Of a stretch of DNA of 64,000 nucleotides, positions 1-9,538 are shown in pieces. Positions within the stretch are counted from its first letter, which is position 1. Each line of letters starts with the position of its first letter. Position numbers and translations under genes: made by a program. The notes beneath the pieces were generated by a model. It did no database searches. It worked only from the letters and a program-made list of their open reading frames with translations, and was not told the DNA's origin. This stretch comes from Salegentibacter salegens (GTDB taxonomy: Bacteria; Bacteroidota; Bacteroidia; Flavobacteriales; Flavobacteriaceae): assembly GCF_900142975.1 (NCBI RefSeq), contig NZ_LT670848.1, positions 806,001 through 870,000 of the forward strand, given 5' to 3'.

Positions 1-794
1 GTTACCTGCTTAAAAATCTTGTTTTCATTATTCACGTAGCGCCATTGGTAAAACTGGTTCCTGGAATCGAAAGGAACTCGTGTAGAATAATTAAGCATTA
101 AGTTGGTCTCGCCGCCAAGAAACATTGTTCCCAGGCCTAAAGATAATCGGTTATCATTTTCGAATTCACTTTGCTGTGTGGTAACCACTCCCCAGTCTAA
201 AGCGCCACCTTTAAAAAGCGGATATCGTCTTTCCATCGTCGTATCGGCGTTTACAACACCTCTTACGCGATTCAGGTTCTCCCGTACTTTTCTTAGTCGC
301 ATTTCTTTGATTACCGGGAGATCTTTTTCGGTTTTCATAGTTACCGAAAGACTTCTAAAAGAAAAATTGGTATTTAAGCCGAAAATATCTCCGAATAAAT
401 TCGATTTTAAATAAAGGTTTAAAGGTGTCTGGATATATTCTTCATCGCTAAGTGAAAACTCTTCATTTTTATAAAGAATCTTATTTTCTGAAGGATTTAT
501 TTGATATGTAGAATCGGGGTTTATAATAAAACCTTCTACACCCTTAGAGGTTTCTTCATTTTTAATCTTTAAATAATCAAAAAGTTCTTTTACCGGGATA
601 TAAGCATCCTGACCCTTTATGGCGATAGGGATTTCTATAGTTCCAAGATCGGGAACATTCATTTCTACGCTTAATTCGTCGTATTCTGGGAGATCTTCCT
701 GGGCAAAACCTGTAAATGCTAATAGAAACAGGCAAATTGCCGAAAAAAACTTTTTATAAAACTCCACAGAAAAAGCGCAGGTTAGGGTTTGCAT
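1..794 (-). CDS. Usher-like outer-membrane protein, N-terminal part (cut by window edge)
   Basis: The reading frame is open from the ATG at 794 to the window edge, giving about 264 residues. A hydrophobic signal sequence ends in FTGFAQ. An alternative GTG start at 767 would give a more usual signal peptide (VEFYKKFFSAICLFLLAF). After it come a short beta-rich module (LGTIEIPIAIKGQDAYIPVK) and a segment LFGDIFGLNTNFSFRSLSV followed by KDLPVIKEMRLRK, an arrangement seen in N-terminal regions of alternate usher-type proteins, and then alternating beta strands that look like the beginning of a barrel. It is the last gene seen of a minus-strand run containing a PapD-like chaperone and DUF4402 subunits, 17 bp after the previous gene. 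The usher role is inferred mainly from this context; a TonB-independent surface porin or other beta-barrel is the alternative. Confidence 0.55.
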   Translation of the reverse strand, partial: MQTLTCAFSVEFYKKFFSAICLFLLAFTGFAQEDLPEYDELSVEMNVPDLGTIEIPIAIKGQDAYIPVKELFDYLKIKNEETSKGVEGFIINPDSTYQINPSENKILYKNEEFSLSDEEYIQTPLNLYLKSNLFGDIFGLNTNFSFRSLSVTMKTEKDLPVIKEMRLRKVRENLNRVRGVVNADTTMERRYPLFKGGALDWGVVTTQQSEFENDNRLSLGLGTMFLGGETNLMLNYSTRVPFDSRNQFYQWRYVNNENKIFKQV

Positions 795-811
795 TTCGCT
801 TAACGTTCTTA

Positions 812-1330
812 CTATTGATGGATAAAATTAAGGGTGAAATTACCAAAATAAGTGCCTGGAAGAGTACCCGAATTATCTGGAGGTATGGTTAAAGTACCTC
901 CTATAAATACCTCGTTTGGCGTTTGGGCACTTGCTGCCTGAGTAACAAAAGTTCGTTGTCCTGTACTAAAACTATTAATTGTAAGTGTTATTTCAGCCCC
1001 GGTATCCTGATTTAGCAAAATATAATCTCCTAAAGTTTCTATTTGAATAATTGTTCCCGGATTGGCATATACATCAAATAAAGCAGCAGACACCGGTTCC
1101 CCAAAATTTAGTTCCACAATATCGCCATTTACAGTGCGTAGGTCGTCGTAACTTACAGTCACATTCCCACCAGCACTCCCGGCGGTAAACGAACCAAAAT
1201 TAAGGTTTCTGGAAGTTCTTACTTCAACCTCTATTGGGATAGGCGGATCTTCCTGGGCCTTAATTTCAAATACAGAAAACATAAGCAATAACAACAAAAA
1301 TGTGTTCTTGTATAAGCGTCTATTTTGCAT
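812..1330 (-). CDS. DUF4402-like pilin/fibre subunit
   Basis: A 172-residue secreted protein: a signal peptide (LLLLLMFSVFEIKAQ), then a beta-rich domain. The opening RNLNFGSFTAGSAGGNVTVS resembles the DUF4402 signature (L-F-G near the start, then G-G-x-V-x-V-S, then an Arg), and the C-terminus GTYFGNFTLNFIHQ resembles the final alternating strand of the other subunits in this locus. It differs from the three upstream paralogues in having PPIPIEVEV instead of the repeated A-S-A-T lead-in, so it may be an adaptor or tip-proximal subunit. It lies 9 bp after the giant adhesin and 17 bp before the usher-like gene, so the three are probably co-transcribed. The pilin role is inferred from context. 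Confidence 0.6.
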   Translation of the reverse strand: MQNRRLYKNTFLLLLLMFSVFEIKAQEDPPIPIEVEVRTSRNLNFGSFTAGSAGGNVTVSYDDLRTVNGDIVELNFGEPVSAALFDVYANPGTIIQIETLGDYILLNQDTGAEITLTINSFSTGQRTFVTQAASAQTPNEVFIGGTLTIPPDNSGTLPGTYFGNFTLNFIHQ

Positions 1331-1339
1331 AGTTCTCGT

Positions 1340-4300
1340 TTATTTTTTTATTAATACTTTTTTACCGTATTGGGCTTTACCTACCTGGAGATTAATAATA
1401 TAAACCCCTTCACTGGTGATGCCTTCAAAAATAACCTGGTCTTTGCTGCCTGCTTCCTTTATTTGCAGGATTTGCCCTGTCATGGTACTGGCCCTTAAAA
1501 TTCCTTCCTGGTTTTCTTCTAAATTCATTTTTACAACCACATTTCCATCTTCAACTTCAACATCAAAAGGTTCGTTAAATGCGATAGCAGGACTCGTCAC
1601 TTTTTCTTCAGAAAACATTAATTCAAACCTGGAATTATGGGTTCCCGCTTGAATATTGAATGTATATTTAGGATTATTTCTTAGGTTTTGACCTTTACCT
1701 TTTTCGTGGTCTATTAAATAAATATTGAAATTTGAATTCAAATTTTCTACCGATGCAAGGTTGATCTTCATTTCCCCATTTTGATCGGCTTTAATACCAA
1801 GTGGAATTTTTTTATAGCTTCGTGATTCTGGGAAAGGAATTGCGTTAATGGCCAGTTCCTTTTTAGTTTCGGTTAGGTTATAAAAGCTAGGTACGGCGGG
1901 ATCGGTATTCATCAATTTATGCGCATCCATTTCCTTTTCAAAATTTGGAGTGGCATAAGATGAAAAATAGATCACCATGGGATCCTGACGCTGAGATGTA
2001 TTAAACCCGGCCTCCAATCTAATTAAAGGTTTCAGAACCTCCTGTGTTCTTAAAAACTCCTGGTCAAAATCGTTTATACGTACATTGTTGTCCATTCCAA
2101 AGCTACCAGTTACTAAATCCTGGGTGTCAGAATCACTTACCTTAATAAAAAAGCCCTGCATAGAAGGAATAATATTAGAAGATCTTCCATCACTTGTAGA
2201 TACTTGATTTACATAAGCGGAATAGGTACCGGTATACTGACTATCATCTCCTGCGGTAAAAAAATAAATTCCATCGTCAATATTAGTTTTAGTCCAACCC
2301 GAGTTTGCATTCCAATCTATAGGAGAGGGGTATGGGTTACCTACTAAGTGAAAACCTTTGGTATATTCGCGATGATTATTTTCTAACTGACGAGCAGGAA
2401 TTACTCCGTTGTTTACTTCACCTGTTAATTCTATAGTTTGGGAAGCGGTGGTGTTGCCAAAATTAAGGGCATAACCTTCAGCTGTATTTAAACTATTAGT
2501 AGTATTGGTATATACTTCCCAGCCGGTAGCATCGCGAACAATCTCATTTATATTAATATTGCGATCTTCATTATAGCGATAAAAGTTTGGAAATCCTGTT
2601 TCCGGATTTTCAAAATCCATATATGGAGCAAAATCACCTACTACTGAATTTTGAAATGGAGAACTAAAATATTTATAGCCAAAAGCTTTATCCAGATAAC
2701 GTTGCATGCTCACCAGGCCAATAACTTCTCCATTTCCTGCGCCACTTATTAGCGCAGTTTGATTTTCATCAGAAATTAAGGTTAATTCATTTCCGGTATC
2801 GAAATTTCCATTTTCAATCTTTAGCGTACCGGTAACTTCAATTATTGCTTCTGAAATTACTCCTGAAGTATTATCAATTCTTAAATTCCGAATGCGATTA
2901 TTCTGAAAAGCCGCATCAGGAATTATTTGAGCTGAAGCAGCCTGGAAAGAAATACTTCCGGCTTCGGTATTTAAAATCCCGTTGTTTAACAAATTACCGG
3001 CAATCTGTAACCAATTATCGCTAACTGTTACACTTGCTCCGTTTTCAATGCTTAGATTTTTAGTGAGGGCATTTGCTCCAGTATTAATTAATGGATAATT
3101 ATTTGATGCTAAATTTTCAGGAATCAAAGCATCGGTTTCCAGGGTAGGTAAAGTGTTACAGCTCCAGTTATTGGCATTATTCCAGTTGGTATTTTCAGTG
3201 CCGGTCCAGGTATTTTCCTGTATCACATTAATCGTAAACGTATAAGTTTCATTATTAACACATCCATTCGCATCTTCCACACCAGTAATATTTATAGTTG
3301 TGTTTGCAGTAGGACTTAAGGCATAGGAAAGAGAGGGTGATGTAGATGATATTGAAAAAGCCGCACCGTCCATTGTTCCACGCACCGTCCACGGACCTGT
3401 TCCTGTAAGATTGCCTGTTAAATAGGCTGTTTCTCCTATACAAATGCTACTATCACCATTAATAGCGGTGATTGTAGGAAGTGGGTTTACTGATATTTCC
3501 ACAACATTTGATGAAATCTCCGTGCAAGTGGTAGAACTTACTGTTCTTCTAAACCATGTAGACTGCGAAAGAATTCCCGGGTCATAATTCTGAGTATTAT
3601 TTGTTCCTTCGGCAGGATTAAAACCGTTATCCGCACCTGTTGTACTACTTTCCCATAGATAAGAAAAATTTCCATCTCCTCCCGAGGGGACGGTACCGGT
3701 AATTATTCCGGGATTAGTGTCGGTACAAATTGACTGCAATGTGTTAGAACCATTTGCAAGACTAATGTTATTTTCAGAAAGAGGAGAAAGAACGGTTACC
3801 TCTATAACATTCGAAACCGCATCGCTACAATTATTACTTGCAGTTCTTCTAAACCAGGTAGTCTGGGATACCGATGCCGGAGCGTAGTCTTTAGAATTAT
3901 TTGTTCCCTGTGCAGGTGTAAAACCACCTGTAGATCCCTGAGTGCTGGATTCCCATAAATATTCAACCGCACTGCCGGTAGCTTCTGAACCTGATAATAT
4001 TTCAGGGGTACCGGCCCCACATAGGCTCTGATCTCCAGTTACTGTATTATTTGTAACATCTGAAGGAACACTTACTGTTACTGAGCTAACCTCATTATTG
4101 GTACATCCGTTTGAATCGGTGACACTCGTTATGCTATAAGTAGTAGTTTCAGTTGGATAATCAGTTACTGAAAAAGGACTTTGCTGCACCTGAAAAGAAG
4201 TGGGACCTGATCCATAGCTTCCAGTTACTGTCCAGGGTCCTGCTCCTGTGAGAGTTGCAGATAGTACAGCGGCCTCCCCCTGGCAAACCGTTGTTGGCCC

Positions 4301-7300
4301 ACTCAAAGTTCCAGTAGGTAAAGGATTAACAGGAATTTCAATAGTATTGGAACTATAAGGTTCACAATTGTCTGTAAGAATATTTCTTCTAAACCAGGTT
4401 GTTTGTTCTAATGGGCCAGGATTATAATCTTGAAGTTCATTTCTCCCTGGAGCTTCAGAAAAACCTGATTCAGGTCCTGTGTTACTTATTTGCCAGGAAT
4501 AAATAAAATCTCCACCCATACTTTCCGGAGTGCTCCCTGAAATAGTACCGGGATCATCACCGCTACATAAGGTACCCATAGGTTCTGCGTAAGTTGCCTG
4601 TACATACAGTCTTTTTCCGACCCCGCTACAGGGATCTCCAAAAACCGTATTGGTAGCCGGAATTGTTGCAGAATTATTGCCTAGAAGGTATCCTTCTACC
4701 ACTGTTTGGCTATTTGTGGCATGGCAGGTACCCAGAGTGAAGTTTTCACAGGTACCGTCGGGCGTTCCATAACTTGCAAAATCTACCGAAGTAAAAACAG
4801 TACCTTCAGGAGCCGATATGTTTAAATTACCATTTTCATTTACCGTAGCACACACAGTTCCTGTTTCTCTAAAAATAATTTCATTATTCGAAATCTGGGA
4901 ATTTACTTCCAGGGTGGCCGGATTGGATTCGTGGGTAACTTCATAAGGACTTACTCCTGTATTATTACTGCTTGAAAAATTAACATTTCTAAATATATAA
5001 TAGGTGCCGGGTGTATTAAAAGGAGCCGAGGAAATGTTAGGAGTGAATGATGCAGAAGTAGCACCGCTTATATTTGTGCGGGTTCCATCCATACTTGTAC
5101 TATAGGTCCACTGGTAGCCAGTACCAACTGGGTTTATTCCTGAGGGGAGTGTGCCAAAGGAATCTCCTGTAATAGATGCTGTATTATCTCCTGTGCAATA
5201 GTTTTGAGTAATATTTCCTTCTAATTCATTTTCCATGATTTGAAGCAGGTTATTAAAGCTAACCCTATTGCCTCCATAGCTTTCATAAAATTCATATTCG
5301 AGATCACTGTTTCCGTTCAAGCTGAATAAAACCCGGGGACGTATGCTATGGGCTTGATCGACCCAGTTATTAAACACTAAGTTACCATCAACCTGTAATC
5401 GTGTACCGTCATCAGACCCCATGTCTACGACATATATACCATTTCTGGTGGAATTCATTTTGTACCGAACAGAAAAGGTTTCTGTTTGAACAGATCCACC
5501 TGCTACCATCTCAAAACATACTGCGTCCCCTCCAAAATTACGATCAAAGGTTTCAGGCTCATTATAATGACCAATATAGGTATCGAAATTAGTACCCTCA
5601 TAAACATGCCCTATCCAGGTATCGTTTCCATAGTTATTTTGATAATCTATGTCAATAGGCTCACGGAAACCACAAGTCCCGCCCACAGTTAAAACAGCTT
5701 CATCTGATAATGAACTACATCCGGAATTATTAGTTACTCTCAATCTGAATTTATAATTTGACTGCCACTGCTGCACATTATTTAGTGTCAATTGTGTAGT
5801 TCCTGTTCCGCTGTAAGTTCCGTCATCATAAATATCATACCAGCCGCCACCATTATTAGCCTGCCAGCGATAACTCAAACCCATACCTGTTGCAGAAGAT
5901 TGAAATGAAACATTAGAACCTGAATTAACCGCCTGATTAGAAGGTTGACTAGTAATCACCGGAACATCATTAACTGTAAGCGTAGAAGAAGCAGCATAAA
6001 GAGCACAACCATTTCTGCTTACTTTGACCCGATAGAAATTAGTATTCATTGCAGAGGTTGCATTTATAATATCAAGTCTGGCCTGGTTTACATTTTGGTG
6101 ATTGTCATCATTAACTAAGGTGCTCCAGGTATTACCTCCATCCTCACTAAGCTCCCATTGGAAATTGGTTTCTGAAGATTGGGTTTCAAAATAGGTATTT
6201 TGTCCACTGCATACATTGGCATTAGGAGCCTGGTTTACATATCCGGGGGAATCGATATATTGAAGTAGTGCCGAATCGGAATAGGCCGTCATACCTGATC
6301 CATCGGTAATTTTTAGCCTGAATCTTTTATCATGTAACCATGAAGCTCCATTTACGGTGAGAACAGGTGAATTTGTACCTGTAAAATCAGTGCCGTCAAT
6401 ATCATAGAAATTAGTACTTGTTCCTCCATCATTGCGCTGCCATTTGTAGGTTAAATTTTGCCCATCAACATCTACAGAAAAAGTAGAAGGCGAACCGGCG
6501 CAAACAGTTTGGTCAGTTGGCTGTTGTGTTATGGTAAATCCGCTACCAACTGTAAGAGTTGCTGCATTGGATTTATTCCTGGCCAGATAAGTACTGGAGA
6601 GCCTGTTGTTGGTGCTGGAGAGGGTAGCAATACGATATATATAATAGGTGCCGGCAGTAGTAAAAGGACCTGAAGTGGTGGAAGGTGTGTAGGTTGCTCC
6701 TGTTGCTCCGGTAATATTAGTTAGTGCTCCACCTTGCGTGGTAATGTAAGCCCATTGATAACCTGTTCCTGTTCTAGAAATTCCTGTAGGGAGCGTGGAT
6801 GCATATGTTTCATAAGTATCCCCGCTTATTGACTGGCCTGTATTCCCTATTGGAATACTTTGGCCAGTATTTTGAGTTAAAGTATTTTCAATAATTGGTG
6901 TGGTACCACCGCTAATACCTATCCGGTTCCCACCACCATTTTCATAATAATCCAGTACCAGCTTACTATTCCCAGTAAGATTAACCAAAATATTCGCATC
7001 TACTGCATAACCGCGATCACCCCAGTAATTGTAAACCAGGTTATTGTCTATACTTAATCTACTTCCGTCATCAGATCCTATGGAGACAGTATACAATCCC
7101 TTTTGTGTACTATTCATCCTGTAACGTACCGAGAAGGTTTCAGTATAAATAGAAATGGGACTTGAGTTAGCCCGAATAGAAAAACAATTGGTATTTCCGC
7201 CAAAAGCCTGATCAAATAGGACGGGTTCAGTATAGTTTCCTACGTAATTTGTAAAATTGCCATTATAGGCTACGCCCTGGTTTGTACCATTATACACATG

Positions 7301-8035
7301 CCCAATCCAGGAGTCGTTCCCGGCAGTTGTCTGGCTGCTATTTGCAACACTTCCACCTACTGTGGTACTCATCGGATTACTGGAACATCCATTCACAGTG
7401 GCAACCACGGTATAAACACCAGCCATTGCAGTCGTAGCATTTGTACGTGCAGGATTTTGTGCAGTAGAAGTGTAACCGTTGGGTCCCGTCCATTGGTAGG
7501 TAGCTCCTGTAATTGAAGAAGCACTTAGTTGCAAAGTTCCTCCAACGCAAATAGGGCCATTATTAGACACAGTTGGATTGGAGGGAGTGGCATTTATTCT
7601 GAAAAGAGCAGAATCATATGGAGAAACAGTATTTGGTGAAGAGGAACCTACCCAAATTACATAATTAGAATTTGTAGCATAATTGGATGGAATTGGAACA
7701 GTTTCATTAATAATGGCACTTGCATATTGATTATAGGAAGGTGCTGTTGAAGAAGTGAAAGAATATATCACAGTATTTATACTGGAATACTCACCATTTA
7801 TTCTAGTAGATAGGTAAACGTCATAATTTGTACCGGTGGTAAAAGCTTCATTGGTATATACACCGTTGGTAACTTCAAATGAAATATTGACATTAGATCC
7901 TGCGCATACTGGGGTTCCCGTTACTGTGGCGTCTCCTATTGTCTGTCCAAACCCATCAAAATTAAAAAATAAAAAAACTACCAGAAACAAGCCTGGTTTA
8001 AAGCAAGAAAAAAGTCCCGGGTAGTTTTTTTTCAT
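1340..8035 (-). CDS. Giant multidomain adhesin with PA14-like, Ig-like and SUEL-lectin-like domains and T9SS sorting signal
   Basis: A 2231-residue secreted protein with a signal peptide to about residue 31. In order I see Ig/PKD-like modules (about 32-228), a PA14-like module with MGSDDGxRL-type motif (SIGSDDGSRLSIDNNLV, about 235-385), Ig-like modules (about 500-785), a second PA14-like module (MGSDDGTRLQVDGNLVFNNW, about 790-930), a cysteine-containing module with ASYGTPDGTC and FGDPCSGVGKRLYVQATY (about 1056-1157) that matches the SUEL/rhamnose-binding lectin pattern, then three repeats carrying TTWFRRT or STWFRRT and SNVxEI/V alternating with two further Ig-like repeats (about 1155-1600). 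The last 80 residues end in GVYIINLQVG and GKKVLIKK, a T9SS type A sorting signal. The predicted role is carbohydrate binding or adhesion at the cell surface. It lies between the chaperone gene (12 bp) and a pilin-like gene (9 bp). Confidence 0.8.
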   Translation of the reverse strand: MKKNYPGLFSCFKPGLFLVVFLFFNFDGFGQTIGDATVTGTPVCAGSNVNISFEVTNGVYTNEAFTTGTNYDVYLSTRINGEYSSINTVIYSFTSSTAPSYNQYASAIINETVPIPSNYATNSNYVIWVGSSSPNTVSPYDSALFRINATPSNPTVSNNGPICVGGTLQLSASSITGATYQWTGPNGYTSTAQNPARTNATTAMAGVYTVVATVNGCSSNPMSTTVGGSVANSSQTTAGNDSWIGHVYNGTNQGVAYNGNFTNYVGNYTEPVLFDQAFGGNTNCFSIRANSSPISIYTETFSVRYRMNSTQKGLYTVSIGSDDGSRLSIDNNLVYNYWGDRGYAVDANILVNLTGNSKLVLDYYENGGGNRIGISGGTTPIIENTLTQNTGQSIPIGNTGQSISGDTYETYASTLPTGISRTGTGYQWAYITTQGGALTNITGATGATYTPSTTSGPFTTAGTYYIYRIATLSSTNNRLSSTYLARNKSNAATLTVGSGFTITQQPTDQTVCAGSPSTFSVDVDGQNLTYKWQRNDGGTSTNFYDIDGTDFTGTNSPVLTVNGASWLHDKRFRLKITDGSGMTAYSDSALLQYIDSPGYVNQAPNANVCSGQNTYFETQSSETNFQWELSEDGGNTWSTLVNDDNHQNVNQARLDIINATSAMNTNFYRVKVSRNGCALYAASSTLTVNDVPVITSQPSNQAVNSGSNVSFQSSATGMGLSYRWQANNGGGWYDIYDDGTYSGTGTTQLTLNNVQQWQSNYKFRLRVTNNSGCSSLSDEAVLTVGGTCGFREPIDIDYQNNYGNDTWIGHVYEGTNFDTYIGHYNEPETFDRNFGGDAVCFEMVAGGSVQTETFSVRYKMNSTRNGIYVVDMGSDDGTRLQVDGNLVFNNWVDQAHSIRPRVLFSLNGNSDLEYEFYESYGGNRVSFNNLLQIMENELEGNITQNYCTGDNTASITGDSFGTLPSGINPVGTGYQWTYSTSMDGTRTNISGATSASFTPNISSAPFNTPGTYYIFRNVNFSSSNNTGVSPYEVTHESNPATLEVNSQISNNEIIFRETGTVCATVNENGNLNISAPEGTVFTSVDFASYGTPDGTCENFTLGTCHATNSQTVVEGYLLGNNSATIPATNTVFGDPCSGVGKRLYVQATYAEPMGTLCSGDDPGTISGSTPESMGGDFIYSWQISNTGPESGFSEAPGRNELQDYNPGPLEQTTWFRRNILTDNCEPYSSNTIEIPVNPLPTGTLSGPTTVCQGEAAVLSATLTGAGPWTVTGSYGSGPTSFQVQQSPFSVTDYPTETTTYSITSVTDSNGCTNNEVSSVTVSVPSDVTNNTVTGDQSLCGAGTPEILSGSEATGSAVEYLWESSTQGSTGGFTPAQGTNNSKDYAPASVSQTTWFRRTASNNCSDAVSNVIEVTVLSPLSENNISLANGSNTLQSICTDTNPGIITGTVPSGGDGNFSYLWESSTTGADNGFNPAEGTNNTQNYDPGILSQSTWFRRTVSSTTCTEISSNVVEISVNPLPTITAINGDSSICIGETAYLTGNLTGTGPWTVRGTMDGAAFSISSTSPSLSYALSPTANTTINITGVEDANGCVNNETYTFTINVIQENTWTGTENTNWNNANNWSCNTLPTLETDALIPENLASNNYPLINTGANALTKNLSIENGASVTVSDNWLQIAGNLLNNGILNTEAGSISFQAASAQIIPDAAFQNNRIRNLRIDNTSGVISEAIIEVTGTLKIENGNFDTGNELTLISDENQTALISGAGNGEVIGLVSMQRYLDKAFGYKYFSSPFQNSVVGDFAPYMDFENPETGFPNFYRYNEDRNININEIVRDATGWEVYTNTTNSLNTAEGYALNFGNTTASQTIELTGEVNNGVIPARQLENNHREYTKGFHLVGNPYPSPIDWNANSGWTKTNIDDGIYFFTAGDDSQYTGTYSAYVNQVSTSDGRSSNIIPSMQGFFIKVSDSDTQDLVTGSFGMDNNVRINDFDQEFLRTQEVLKPLIRLEAGFNTSQRQDPMVIYFSSYATPNFEKEMDAHKLMNTDPAVPSFYNLTETKKELAINAIPFPESRSYKKIPLGIKADQNGEMKINLASVENLNSNFNIYLIDHEKGKGQNLRNNPKYTFNIQAGTHNSRFELMFSEEKVTSPAIAFNEPFDVEVEDGNVVVKMNLEENQEGILRASTMTGQILQIKEAGSKDQVIFEGITSEGVYIINLQVGKAQYGKKVLIKK

Positions 8036-8047
8036 AGGCCTTTATGC

Positions 8048-8866
8048 TTATAACTTCAATTCTGAAGTAGCCAAAGTATCCCCTTTTTCTTCTGAGTAAG
8101 ATATTTTTAAAGTACCGGAATTTAGATTTACCTCCGTAGCATTTCTAAGCTCAAAGCTAAAAATCCTTTTTTCATTAGGCGTATACACCGAAACTCCTTT
8201 TACCATTCCCACTTCGGTTTGAGTACCATTAGGGGCGATATGAGTTGCTGTTAAATTTCCGTAAACCGACATATTACCGGAACGATTAATTACCAGTGAT
8301 AATCTTGGATTTTCGGATTCGGTTTCTAATGTAAGATCGGTAAGTGTAATATTTGTTGTAGATGTTCCTTCCCTTAAAATAATTGGGATACTAATTCCAA
8401 AAACGGTTTTTATATTTATGGAAATTCCATCACTTTCCTCAGTTTCTTCTGCACCAAGCGCGGTTTGATCTTCTACCGCGCGAAAATACATATGCGATCG
8501 GTATTCACCCTGTTCCAGGTCTCCGGTCCTGGTTTTTTGTACACGAATAGTTTGTGCTTCATTGGGAGCCAAACTAACGCGTCTTGGAAAATAGCGTAGA
8601 AAATTCTCAGCAAATCGCTGACCATCTTCAGGCGCTTCCACCTGTTCAAAATTTCCTTTTTCGGTCATGATGTAATTCACAAAAGAAATGGCATACACGG
8701 CGGTATCGCTGCCGGTATTTGCAAGGTTTATTTCCTGTGAACGTTCAGAACCCTCAAAAACCAAACGCTTGGGCATAATCATAAGATCTCCCTGGGCGTA
8801 AGCTGCAAGTCCTGAAAAAATAAAAATAAAGAAAAGGAGTAGGGGGCTAAGTAATTTTTTTATCAT
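8048..8866 (-). CDS. PapD-like periplasmic pilus chaperone
   Basis: A 272-residue exported protein with a signal peptide ending SGLAAYAQG. The mature N-terminus has the first Ig-like domain of pilus chaperones: LMIMPKRLVFEGSERSQEI, then a strand with the LANTGSDTAVY pattern, RYFPRRVSLAPNEAQTIRV (the segment that normally supplies the conserved Pro and the strand before the subunit-binding groove), and GEYRSHMYFRAV. A second Ig-like domain follows from about residue 150 (SINIKTVFGISIPIILR). It is expected to fold and cap DUF4402-type subunits in the periplasm by donor-strand complementation. It lies 12 bp before the adhesin gene and has its own candidate -7 box upstream, so it may be made independently of the major subunits. 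The Bacteroidota version has no acidic lineage-specific insert that I can see. Confidence 0.75.
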   Translation of the reverse strand: MIKKLLSPLLLFFIFIFSGLAAYAQGDLMIMPKRLVFEGSERSQEINLANTGSDTAVYAISFVNYIMTEKGNFEQVEAPEDGQRFAENFLRYFPRRVSLAPNEAQTIRVQKTRTGDLEQGEYRSHMYFRAVEDQTALGAEETEESDGISINIKTVFGISIPIILREGTSTTNITLTDLTLETESENPRLSLVINRSGNMSVYGNLTATHIAPNGTQTEVGMVKGVSVYTPNEKRIFSFELRNATEVNLNSGTLKISYSEEKGDTLATSELKL

Positions 8867-8903
8867 ATCCTGGGGCTGGATTTTTAGGTTATATCATTGG
8901 GTA

Positions 8904-8911
8904 CAAAGATA
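8904..8911 (-). promoter_or_regulatory. Candidate -7 box for the chaperone-adhesin-usher genes
   Basis: On the minus strand this reads TATCTTTG, an exact match to the Bacteroidota -7 consensus TAnnTTTG, 38 bp upstream of the chaperone ATG. The -33 region is poor. If active it would uncouple the assembly genes from the upstream pilin genes. Confidence 0.45.
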
Positions 8912-8948
8912 CTAAATAAGAATTTACCTGTTAAGAAAATCTAAAAAT

Positions 8949-9443
8949 TTAATTATAGGATACCGTTACATTAAAACCGGAGGAATTAGTATAAAGGCCA
9001 GAAGTCTGGTTGGCTTCCAGGTTTAAAGTGCCTCCAATTTTTATAATATCGGCTACACTACCTTCCTGTGGAGCAACAGTAAACTGGTCTATTGTAAGAA
9101 CCTGGTTAGGATTTTCCTGGTTATATAAGGTAAATTGCTCGGGTAAGGTAATTGAGTAATTATTGTTGCCATGGGTAACTACAGCTTCTGCGGGATTTAC
9201 CGTACCGGGAATAGAATTGGAAATTTGTACTCCGTAAGCCACCCTGGAGCCGTCTGGCGATAAAATCACCTGTCCTGGATTATAAGCACTTATTACGTTA
9301 CCAAAATCAAGATCTACCGTTTTATCAATTTGGATTGGGTCTATAACTGTTGCCCTGCTATTTACAGTCGCTGAAGCCGAATTTTGTGCCGAAGCACTAA
9401 ACCCGATTAAGCTAAAAAATAAAATGAAAAGATAATTCTTCAT
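8949..9443 (-). CDS. DUF4402 pilin-like subunit (minor)
   Basis: A secreted protein of 164 residues when started at the ATG at 9443. The open frame extends to 9500, but that extension runs through a strong hairpin terminator, while the ATG at 9443 opens directly on a signal peptide (MKNYLFILFFSLIGFSASAQ). The mature part begins ASATVNSRATVIDPIQIDK, followed by DLDFGNVISAYNPGQVILS, the DUF4402 pattern of a P-I strand, D-x-x-F-G and a G-x-V-x-L-S strand, and it ends GLYTNSSGFNVTVSYN, the terminal alternating strand. It is predicted to be a chaperone-dependent fibre subunit. It lies between the major subunit's terminator and the chaperone gene, so its expression depends on read-through or a weak own promoter. 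Confidence 0.75.
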   Translation of the reverse strand: MKNYLFILFFSLIGFSASAQNSASATVNSRATVIDPIQIDKTVDLDFGNVISAYNPGQVILSPDGSRVAYGVQISNSIPGTVNPAEAVVTHGNNNYSITLPEQFTLYNQENPNQVLTIDQFTVAPQEGSVADIIKIGGTLNLEANQTSGLYTNSSGFNVTVSYN

Positions 9444-9485
9444 TATGTATTTTATAAAAAAGTTAGGGACATATTGGTTTAAACT

Positions 9486-9518
9486 AAAAAACGCCGCCAC
9501 AAGGGGCGGCGTTTTTTA
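9486..9518 (-). terminator. Rho-independent terminator between two pilin genes
   Basis: Perfect 8-bp GC-rich stem (ACGCCGCC at 9491-9498 pairing with GGCGGCGT at 9505-9512) with a 6-nt loop, with A/T runs on both sides. It lies 27 bp after the stop of the 9539-10027 subunit gene and would end most of that transcript, which fits high expression of that subunit relative to the genes behind it. Confidence 0.8.
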
Positions 9519-9538
9519 TATTCTAAAGTAAGTGTTTA

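Noticed and set aside
9444..9500. Upstream extension of the DUF4402 gene to 9500
   Set aside because: The extension runs through the terminator hairpin and puts residues in front of a good signal peptide.
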